Shown: in pieces, positions 56,394 through 64,000 of the stretch | Layout: each line of letters begins with the position of its first letter | How positions within the stretch are numbered: the stretch's first letter is position 1 | Assembly (NCBI RefSeq): GCF_016132445.1 | Contig: NZ_CP046056.1 | Coordinates: forward strand, 1,054,001 to 1,118,000 | Direction of reading: 5' to 3' | Origin: Venatoribacter cucullus | GTDB taxonomy: Bacteria > Pseudomonadota > Gammaproteobacteria > Pseudomonadales > Oceanobacteraceae | Length of the DNA stretch: 64,000 nt | Notes under the pieces: generated by a model | Database searches by the model: none | What the model saw: the letters and a program-made list of their open reading frames with translations, nothing else | What the model was told of the DNA's origin: nothing | Position numbers and translations under genes: made by a program

Positions 56394-58157
56394 TCAGCCG
56401 TTGTTGCGCAAATTACGCAACGAATCACTCAGGCGTTCAATACGCTCATTCGATTCTTTAATCAGGCTGTTAATCTGGGCGGCTGAACTGGCCGATTGTT
56501 GCGCCAGTTTACGCACTTCATCCGCTACCACGGCAAAACCGCGGCCCTGATCACCGGCGCGGGCCGCCTCAATAGCGGCGTTCAGCGCCAGCAGGTTGGT
56601 TTTTTCGGTAATGCTGTTAATGGTACCGATAATATCGGCCACTTTGCGGCTGGAATCCTGCACCAGACCCATTTCCCGTTCGGTTACCAGGGCTGCTTCG
56701 TGCTGAGCGTGTTCATCGGTGCCGTAGCTGACAATCTGGCTGATATTTCCTTCGGCATCGGTAATGGGGCAGAGCGTACCTTTGAACTGCATCCGGGTGC
56801 CAGCACTGTTGGGCACCACAAAATTACCAACGTATTGTTCACCGTCCAATAACTGACGGAACACTTTGTCGCCCATCAGTTGTTGCAGGTTGTAATTTTT
56901 TTGCAGCAGGTCGGCTTCCTGATTAAAGCCCAGGTGTTGCAGCATATAGGCGTTGGCCTGCACCAGGCGGCCATCGGTGTTCCATTCCGCCACACCATTA
57001 CTCACGCCAATGGCATCAAAGCGGCGCTCAGCATTCAGCGAACGTTGCTTGGTACTGGTAATGTTTGTCTGGATCGAAATGTAGTGGCTCAGTTGACCAC
57101 GCTCATCAAAGACCGGGTTAATCGCCAGCGAAATCCAGTAAGGTTCACCCTGTTTGTTGTAGTTAAGAATTTCACTGTAAAACGGTTTTTTATTACGCAG
57201 ATGGTAGCGGATGGCTTCTATGGTTTCTGAGTCGGTCGCTTTACCCTGCAGAATGGGGCCGGGTTTTTTACCGCGCATTTCTTCCAGGCTGTAACCGGTT
57301 AACGTGGTAAAGCCGGTGTTAACATACTGCACTCGGCCCTGCGGGTCGCTGATAATAATCGAGTTGCTGGTTTCATCGGCCACCAGCGACAGCAGTTCAA
57401 ACTCCTGTTTACGTTCCACTTCGGCGGTAATGTCGTTGGCGAATTTAATCACTTTTACCACATTACCCAATCCATCCAGAATGGGGTTATAGGTGCCATG
57501 AATCCAGACCACGCGGCCACTTTTAGCAATGCGTGGATACTCTGCGGTTTGAAATTTTCCACGTTGCAGACTGGCCCAGAATTCGGCATAAGCGCTGGGT
57601 TTGGCTTCTTCTTCACGCACAAAAATCCGGTGATGCTGGCCCTTAATTTCTTCCAGCCGGTAGCCCATTAATTTCAGGAAATTGCTGTTGGCAGAACAGA
57701 TCTGACCATCCGGGGTGAACTCAATAACGGCCATGGCACGGTGGATGGCATTAATCTGCGATTCCAGGTCGGCGCGCCAGTTAACCTTGTCGGTGACGTC
57801 AGTGGCGAATTTAATAATACGTACCACCCGGCCAGCGCGCTTAATCGGGGTATAAGTCGCATGTATCCAGATCTGCCGGCCGTCTTTGCTCAGTCGCATG
57901 AACGAACCGCTTTGTGCTTTACCAGCACGCAGGTCATTCCAGAAATGCCGGTAGTCCTGTCCTTCTGCCTGGGCCGGATCCATAAAGACACAGTGGTGTT
58001 TACCGATGACTTCGGCTGCCTGATAGCCCATCAGATCCAGGAAAATCTGGTTGGCTCTCAGAACGGTGCCATCCAGATCGAACTCGATCACCCCCTGGGT
58101 TTTATCAATGGCATGAAACACATCACCGGCACGGCGTAAAGCAGAGAGGCTGAACAT
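56394..58157 (-). CDS. Soluble methyl-accepting transducer with four PAS domains
   Basis: This 587-residue protein has no membrane segment. Four PAS repeats begin near residues 20, 140, 262 and 385 ([50 protein letters not shown]). A short chemotaxis signalling tip ([35 protein letters not shown]) ends the protein after only about 85 residues. The first two PAS units carry H-rich HHC and HHR segments. The start at 58157 has GAGG 7 bases upstream; the longer frame lacks one. It likely senses an intracellular redox or energy signal. Ligands are unknown. Confidence 0.9.
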   Translation of the reverse strand: MFSLSALRRAGDVFHAIDKTQGVIEFDLDGTVLRANQIFLDLMGYQAAEVIGKHHCVFMDPAQAEGQDYRHFWNDLRAGKAQSGSFMRLSKDGRQIWIHATYTPIKRAGRVVRIIKFATDVTDKVNWRADLESQINAIHRAMAVIEFTPDGQICSANSNFLKLMGYRLEEIKGQHHRIFVREEEAKPSAYAEFWASLQRGKFQTAEYPRIAKSGRVVWIHGTYNPILDGLGNVVKVIKFANDITAEVERKQEFELLSLVADETSNSIIISDPQGRVQYVNTGFTTLTGYSLEEMRGKKPGPILQGKATDSETIEAIRYHLRNKKPFYSEILNYNKQGEPYWISLAINPVFDERGQLSHYISIQTNITSTKQRSLNAERRFDAIGVSNGVAEWNTDGRLVQANAYMLQHLGFNQEADLLQKNYNLQQLMGDKVFRQLLDGEQYVGNFVVPNSAGTRMQFKGTLCPITDAEGNISQIVSYGTDEHAQHEAALVTEREMGLVQDSSRKVADIIGTINSITEKTNLLALNAAIEAARAGDQGRGFAVVADEVRKLAQQSASSAAQINSLIKESNERIERLSDSLRNLRNNG

Positions 58158-58253
58158 GAGATACCTCGATAGGGTCAGGGGGGAGACGATTCTCCCTGTA
58201 TCGGCCATTCTTGTACAATATTTATTTTTGTATAAGTTTTTGACGATTAATCG

Positions 58254-59450
58254 TCATTCATTCCGCAAAGCTTCAATCGGGCTGAGCAGGGAAGCCTGCC
58301 AGGCTGGCCCGAGACCAGCTATTAAGCCGATGAAAGCGGATACCAGTAACGATAGCAGCAAATAGAAGGGGCTGGGTTGCAGAGGTAAACCGGGCAACAG
58401 TAATGCCAGCCCAAACAGAATGGCCAGCGCCGCCAGCATGCCGGTAATGGCCCCCAGCAGGGATAGAATAACCGCTTCGCCGAGAAACAAACTCAGCAGC
58501 TGGCGGCGCGAACTGCCAATGGCGCGCAGCAGGCCGATTTCGGCGGTGCGTTCGCGGATATTGGTGGTCATGACGGTAAAAATACCCACCCCGCCGACCA
58601 GCAGCGAAATGCCACCCAGCGCCGCGACCCCCAGCGTTAATACCGACAGAATGTTATCCAGACTGCTGAGCATTTCATCCTGAGTAATAATGGTGAAATC
58701 TTCCTGGCCGTGGCGTTCGGTCAGATGGGTGCGGATGCGTTGCGCCATATCGGTGGCGTTGGTACCCGGGCCGAACACCAGATTAATTTCCATTAAGCCT
58801 TCGCGGTTAAACAGGCTTAAGGCGCGGTCGGCGGCAATGTAGACCATATCGTCCAGATCAAACCCGAGCATGGACCCCTTCGACTGCATGACGCCCACCA
58901 CCCGGAAACGCTGACCACTGACGCGGATAAACTGCCCCAGTGCCTGCTGGCCCTGAAACAATTCCTGCCAGACGGTATGGCCCAGCACCACAAAAGCCGG
59001 GGAGGGGCCACCGCCGCTGTCGGGCAGAAAGCGGCCCTGCGCCAGCGGGAAACTCCAGGCGCGCGTGAAGTCGGCCGAGGTGCCATGTATTTCGGTGCTG
59101 CGGCTGCGCTCGCCATAGCGGATGCTGCCGCTGCCCTGCAGGCTGGGAATCACGTATTCCGCATGGGGCAGGCGCGCCAGGCTGTTGCGGTCGGCCATGG
59201 TCAGCAGTTGTACTGAACTTAAAATGGTGCCCATGCCGGCGGTGTCGCTGCGCCCTGGCGTAACGGAAATAATGCGCGTACCAAATTGCGAAAAATTGTC
59301 CACGACATAACCGCGTACCCCTTCACCGAGGGCGGTTAACAGGGTGACAGCAGCAATACCAATGGCAATGCCCAGGGCCGTCAGCAGGCTTTTCAGCGGG
59401 TTAAAACGCACCGACGATAACACCAGCACCAGCCAATCCTGTACGCGCAT
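58254..59450 (-). CDS. ABC transporter permease (MacB/FtsX-type)
   Basis: This is a 398-residue permease: one N-terminal helix (about 20-42), a large periplasmic MacB-type domain, and three C-terminal helices with the FtsX signature (TTNIRERTAEIGLLRAIGSSRRQLLSLFLGEA). It is last in the operon, 9 bases after a related permease. Two different permeases could form a heterodimer. Substrate is unknown. Confidence 0.9.
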   Translation of the reverse strand: MRVQDWLVLVLSSVRFNPLKSLLTALGIAIGIAAVTLLTALGEGVRGYVVDNFSQFGTRIISVTPGRSDTAGMGTILSSVQLLTMADRNSLARLPHAEYVIPSLQGSGSIRYGERSRSTEIHGTSADFTRAWSFPLAQGRFLPDSGGGPSPAFVVLGHTVWQELFQGQQALGQFIRVSGQRFRVVGVMQSKGSMLGFDLDDMVYIAADRALSLFNREGLMEINLVFGPGTNATDMAQRIRTHLTERHGQEDFTIITQDEMLSSLDNILSVLTLGVAALGGISLLVGGVGIFTVMTTNIRERTAEIGLLRAIGSSRRQLLSLFLGEAVILSLLGAITGMLAALAILFGLALLLPGLPLQPSPFYLLLSLLVSAFIGLIAGLGPAWQASLLSPIEALRNE

Positions 59451-59459
59451 ACTGGCCTC

Positions 59460-60673
59460 CTATTTTCCGCGTTGCTGCAGTAAGGCCGCGACCGGCGGTA
59501 AGCGGGCGGCTTTACTGGCCGGCAGCCAGGCAAACAACAGCCCGCACAGCGCCGCCATGGCCACCGCCGCCAGTGTTGCCCACCAGGGTGCGAACAGCGG
59601 TACGGCCGGCAGTTGCTGACGGCCAAACCACAGCAGCAGGTTGGCCAGCAGCACCCCCAGCACGGCGCCGGCCAGCGACAACAGCATGGCTTCCAGTATG
59701 AATATCTGCCGCACTTCGCGGGCCGAGGCCCCCAGTGCTTTCAGTAAACTGATTTCGGCGGTGCGCTGGGTGACGCTGATTAAGGTCATGTTCATCACCA
59801 GCACCCCGGCCACAATCAGGCTGATGGCGGCGATACCGGCAATGGCCAGGGTAATGACGCCGAGAATATTATCCAGTGCCTGCAGCAGCGAATCCGGTGT
59901 CATCAGGGTCACGTCCAGATGGCCGTCATGGCGTTGCTGCATCAGCTGTTCTGCGGCGCGGATAATACGTGGCATTTCGGCCGGATGACGGACATCGATC
60001 ATCACCCGGAACACGCCTTCGGTGTTGTACAGCTGCATGGCGCTGGCCACCGGCAACAACAGGCTTTCACTGAAATCCATGCCCATGCCCACACCGCGTT
60101 CAGCCAGAATGCCGATCACCCGGCAGCGGTAATGATCAACCCGCAGCCATTGCCCCAGCGCCGGTTGGTTGGCAAATAATTCCTGCCGCAGGGTATTGCC
60201 GATTACACAGACCGGGCTGGCCTGAGTACGGGGAATATCCGGCAGCCCCTGGCCCCGGCTGAGCTGTAACTGGCGGATCTGAAAAAACAGATGGTCGGCG
60301 CCCAGTACCGGTGCGCTGCGGTTACGGCTGCCATACACCACGCGGGAATTGCCGGCGACCACCGCCGATACCTGTTCGACGCCAGGAATGCGCAGCAGGC
60401 TGTCGACATCGTCAAGGGTAATGGGGCGGGCACCTTCGCCGGTCATCGGCGGCATGCCGCCGGTGGTTTCTTTGCGCCCCGGCAGCATGGCCAGAATGTC
60501 TTTGCCCATGATGGCAAATTCCTGGTTGATGTAACGGCGGCCGCCTTCACCAATGCCGGTGAGTACCACCACCGCCAGCACGCCAATGCTCATGGCCAGC
60601 AGCTGCATAACGGTGCGGAAACGCTGGCGCAGCAGGGCGCGCAGGCTAAAACGCAGCAGATCAGCCGGGCGGA

Positions 60674-60677
<4 letters not shown>
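59460..60677 (-). CDS. ABC transporter permease (MacB/FtsX-type)
   Basis: This 405-residue permease has the same layout as its neighbour: an N-terminal helix, a periplasmic domain (ISVMDIDDR-like variation; GKDILAMLPGRKETTG), and C-terminal FtsX helices (TQRTAEISLLKALGASAREVRQIFILEA). Its start overlaps the ATPase gene by 4 bases. The pair differs enough to suggest divergence after duplication rather than a recent copy. Confidence 0.9.
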
Positions 60678-61407
<730 letters not shown>

Positions 61408-61411
<4 letters not shown>

Positions 61412-62562
61412 GGTTGCTGGCCTGGTTCCGGCACCAGTGTTACCCGCGCGCCGGCCACGGCGGCCGGGTTATCCAGCCGGGTCAGAATCTTCTGGCCTTC
61501 TGCTAAGCCGGCCAGAATTTCCGTCCAGGTCCAGTTGCTCAGGCCAATGGTAACTGCCTGTTGTTGCAGGGTGGTGCCATCGGCACTGAGGGTAAGCACC
61601 TGGTTGCCTTCTAATAAGGCTTCGGTGGGAATGCGTACGGTGTTATCCCGGTGGTCGGTAATCACTTCAATATCGGCGCTGTAGCCGACCAGCAGCTGGA
61701 CATCATCGGGCAGCTGGTCAAAGCGCACATCGACATCGACGGTACGCGCCTGCCGCTCCAGATCCTGCACATAGGGAGCAATACGGCTGACCGTGCCGGT
61801 AAAGGCGCGGTCGCGGAAAGCATCCAGGGTGACACGGGCCGGCATGCCGGTACGGATATTGGCGGCGTCGACTTCATCAATGGGGGCGCGCACGTACAGA
61901 CAGACATCGTCGATTAAATCAATGGCGGGCGGGGTGGCCACCCCTGGCGGTGACGGGGTGGCGTATTCACCCACTTCGCCGTTCACTTCGGCCACCACGC
62001 CGGCAAAGGGCGCCCGCAGCTGGGTCTGATCCAGCCGCGCCCGTTGTACTAAGGCACTGGCGCGGGCCTGCGCGACCTGAGCATCGGCCTGCAGGCAATT
62101 CAGGCGGCTCATTTCGGCACTGGTTTCGATACGGTCGAGTTGTTCGGCCGAGGACAGCTCTTTACGGAATAATTCACGCTGGCGCTGCAGCTCCCGCGTA
62201 TCGGCTTCGGCTTTGCGACAGGCGGAATCGCGGGTAAGGCTGGCAATACGGATCTGTGCCTGTGATTGCTGCAGTGAGGCTTTTAAATCCTCGTTCCACA
62301 GCTCCAGCAGCAGCGCACCGGCGGCGACTTTATCGCCCTGATCGACGTGCAGCTTGCTGACCTGACCACCCATGGCCAGGGATAACCGTGAACGGTTGCA
62401 GGCGCGTACTGTTCCCGAGCGGGTATTGGCCACCAGTGCTTCCACATTGCCGGTGCTGACGCTGGCCATGCTAATGTCTACCGGAGCCGGCGGGCGTAAT
62501 ACCCACCAGGCACTTAGGGCAGCGAATCCGGTTACAGCGAGCAGGGCTTTTTTCACGGTCAT
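61408..62562 (-). CDS. HlyD/MacA-type periplasmic adaptor
   Basis: This 384-residue membrane-fusion protein has an N-terminal membrane anchor (residues 5-22). It has a biotinyl-lipoyl half (GGQVSKLHVDQGDKVAAGALLLEL), a coiled-coil hairpin (about 90-190, rich in Gln, Arg and Glu) and C-terminal beta-barrel domains. It is the first gene of adaptor-ATPase-permease-permease, the MacA-MacB plan with separate ATPase. Such systems export peptides, lipids or small toxic molecules through TolC-like channels. Cargo is unknown. Confidence 0.9.
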
Positions 62563-62607
62563 GTCCTTTGCTATTGATCGCCTTACCTTAGAGCTTTTGC
62601 CGCCAAC

Positions 62608-62631
62608 AAAAAAGCCCGCACAGCGGGCTTT
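62608..62631 (-). terminator. Intrinsic terminator after the DUF2058 gene
   Basis: On the minus strand GCCCGC pairs with GCGGGC (extended by AAA/TTT) around a 3-base loop and runs into six T residues. It lies 32 bases beyond the DUF2058 stop. Confidence 0.88.
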
Positions 62632-62662
62632 CAGCGAAACAAGACAGCGGACAGGAAATTCC

Positions 62663-63217
62663 TTACCACATCAGATCGTCGGGAATCTGATAAGCGGCGT
62701 ACGGATCATCCTCTGCCATGGCGGCGGCGGTGCTTTCGGCAATATAAATAAAGTGGTTGTCTTTGCGCTGGCGGATTTTTTCAGCAATCTGCAGCGGCAC
62801 CACTTCGTATTTTTTCTCGCCGGGTAAATCGAGTGCAATTACCGCCAGCTGACCGCGGCTTAAGCGGTCCCAGATGGCCTGGTCCACATACAGCTGTTTG
62901 ATCTTTTTGCCATCCACAAACTGGTATTTGATATCACCACGTTCACTTTTAATGGCGTTGGTCAGCACCAGCTGAGTGACCTGCGCGGCAATGGCTTTTT
63001 TCTGCGCTTCCTGTTCTTTCTGCAGGTTCAGCAGGCGGTCGCGCTCGGCTTTTTCTTTGCGCGTGGCGTCGGCTTTGGCCTTGGCGGCATCAATTTCGTT
63101 GGCCTGGCCGGTGCGCTGCAGGTGATCCTGCATCTTCAGTTCTTTGGCCGCTTTTTTGGCTTTCTTTTTATCCACCAGGCCGGCGGCCAGCAGCTGTTCC
63201 TGTAATGACTTTGCCAT
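62663..63217 (-). CDS. DUF2058 family protein (YaiL-like)
   Basis: This 184-residue cytoplasmic protein has a highly charged coiled-coil N-terminal half (KSLQEQLLAAGLVDKKKAKKAAKEL then a Lys/Glu-rich helix to about 95). A compact C-terminal domain (IKYQFVDGKKIKQLYV...YEVVPLQIAEKIRQRKDNHFIYI) matches DUF2058. Relatives are listed as nucleoprotein or polynucleotide-associated; the function is not proven. The start MAKSLQEQ is family-like and excludes the longer frame. It begins 7 bases after the purK stop. Confidence 0.88.
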   Translation of the reverse strand: MAKSLQEQLLAAGLVDKKKAKKAAKELKMQDHLQRTGQANEIDAAKAKADATRKEKAERDRLLNLQKEQEAQKKAIAAQVTQLVLTNAIKSERGDIKYQFVDGKKIKQLYVDQAIWDRLSRGQLAVIALDLPGEKKYEVVPLQIAEKIRQRKDNHFIYIAESTAAAMAEDDPYAAYQIPDDLMW

Positions 63218-63224
63218 GTGCGCC

Positions 63225-64000
63225 TCAGTGTTTGGGTGGCCACACGCCGGCCGGAATAAGATCTGCCAGCTGGTCGATGGTGGCGTCGCGTTCTTCAGTG
63301 CTGTCGGCAACCACGGTGACGTGACCCAGTTTACGCGCCGGACGCGCTTCTTTGCCGTAAGAATGGCGGAACGCATTAGCAATGGTTGCGGCTTGTTCGG
63401 CTGGCGTTTCATCGCCAATCACGTTCAGCATCGCCACGGCCGGGTATTTCGGCTCGGCCGCACCCAGTGCCAGGCCGGCAATGGCCAGCATGTGGTTGCG
63501 GAACTGGCTGGTGGTCGCGCCTTCAATCGACCAGTGGCCGGAGTTGTGCACGCGTGGTGCTACTTCGTTAGCCACTAAGCCTTCAGCCGTTTCAAACAAT
63601 TCCAGCGTAATAGTGCCGACGTAATCCAGGCTGTAAGCCAGCTGACGGATATAGCGTTCGGCCAGAGCCACTTTATCGGCGCTGAGGTTGGCGGCCGGGT
63701 ACAGGGAATAACGCAGAATGCCTTCGTGGTGGACGTTCTCGGTCATCGGGAACACTACGATATTGCCGTTCACATCGCGGCTGGCAATCACGGAGGTTTC
63801 GCGCTCGAATTCCACAAAGGCTTCGGCGATTAATTCGCGGTTGCCAATGGCACGCCAGGCCGGGCCGGCGTCGTCGCTGGTGCGCAGCACATACTGACCT
63901 TTGCCGTCGTAACCTTCGGTGGTGGTTTTCAGCACAATCGGCAGACCCAGGGTGCTGATGGCGGTTTGCAGATCGTCGAGAGAATTCACCGCACAGAAAC
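63225..64000 (-). CDS. purK: N5-carboxyaminoimidazole ribonucleotide synthase (3' part)
   Basis: The frame runs off the right edge; about 258 C-terminal residues are present. ATP-grasp motifs include VLKTTTEGYDGKGQYVLR, VEFERETSVIASRDVNGN, TITLELFETAEGLVANEVAPRVHNSGHWSIEGATTSQFRNH. PurK converts AIR, bicarbonate and ATP to N5-CAIR in purine synthesis. The apparent start at 63989 is an internal GTG. The gene is co-directional with the DUF2058 gene. Confidence 0.95.
   Translation of the reverse strand, partial: FCAVNSLDDLQTAISTLGLPIVLKTTTEGYDGKGQYVLRTSDDAGPAWRAIGNRELIAEAFVEFERETSVIASRDVNGNIVVFPMTENVHHEGILRYSLYPAANLSADKVALAERYIRQLAYSLDYVGTITLELFETAEGLVANEVAPRVHNSGHWSIEGATTSQFRNHMLAIAGLALGAAEPKYPAVAMLNVIGDETPAEQAATIANAFRHSYGKEARPARKLGHVTVVADSTEERDATIDQLADLIPAGVWPPKH

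Noticed and set aside
58242-58255. 14-bp palindrome GACGATTAATCGTC over the permease stop
   Set aside because: No T-run and partly coding; too short to distinguish from chance.

Overview
The window is a chromosomal segment of a denitrifying gammaproteobacterium, most likely a marine Oceanospirillales/Pseudomonadales relative. The reasons are the housekeeping block thrS-infC-rpmI-rplT-pheS-pheT-ihfA-merR-tRNA-Pro (the Pseudomonas-type order), a cd1-type nitrite reductase, FNR/Dnr-type boxes, NarX/NarL and NorR. I saw no insertion sequence, CRISPR array, prophage or rRNA.

Positions 1-13.8 kb carry nitrite and NO reduction. A long minus-strand operon reads norQ-norC-norB-[CcoG/NapH-like polyferredoxin]-norD-norE-norF-[cytochrome c]-[DGC zinc-binding protein]. 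Divergent from it are a TonB-dependent receptor and nirS, followed by a terminator and then an nnrS gene with an overlapping MarR regulator. No haem d1 biosynthesis genes and no nos genes lie in the window.

Positions 13.9-30 kb carry nitrate respiration: narX (minus), then narGHJI with a PpiC-type prolyl isomerase and an outer-membrane porin, then narK (antiporter type)-uspA-narK1 (symporter type)-nnrS. Control regions hold NarL-type paired heptamers, and a near-consensus FNR box precedes narK. NarG carries an unusual in-frame insertion.

Positions 30-35 kb hold the class III (anaerobic) ribonucleotide reductase nrdG-nrdD behind a perfect FNR box, then a divergent phosphoketolase-family thiamine-diphosphate enzyme.

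Positions 35-48.7 kb make and control the molybdenum cofactor that NarG needs. moaA-mobA-moaB-moaC-moaD-moaE runs leftward behind a recognisable Moco riboswitch. narL-moeA-moeB runs rightward from the same intergenic region. norR is divergent from a dnrN/ytfE-type iron-sulfur repair gene, which has three NorR-type operators and a sigma-54 promoter. Then come nhaB, mog, a DJ-1/YajL-like gene, a fatty acid hydroxylase and an AraC regulator.

Positions 48.8-64 kb are mostly housekeeping: the translation/IHF block (infC starts on AUC), tRNA-Pro(GGG), a soluble four-PAS chemotaxis transducer, a MacAB-like ABC export operon with two permeases, a DUF2058 protein and the 3' part of purK.

Together the window encodes nitrate to nitrite to NO to N2O respiration, cofactor supply, nitrate/nitrite transport, NO defence, and the anaerobic dNTP supply needed for growth without oxygen.
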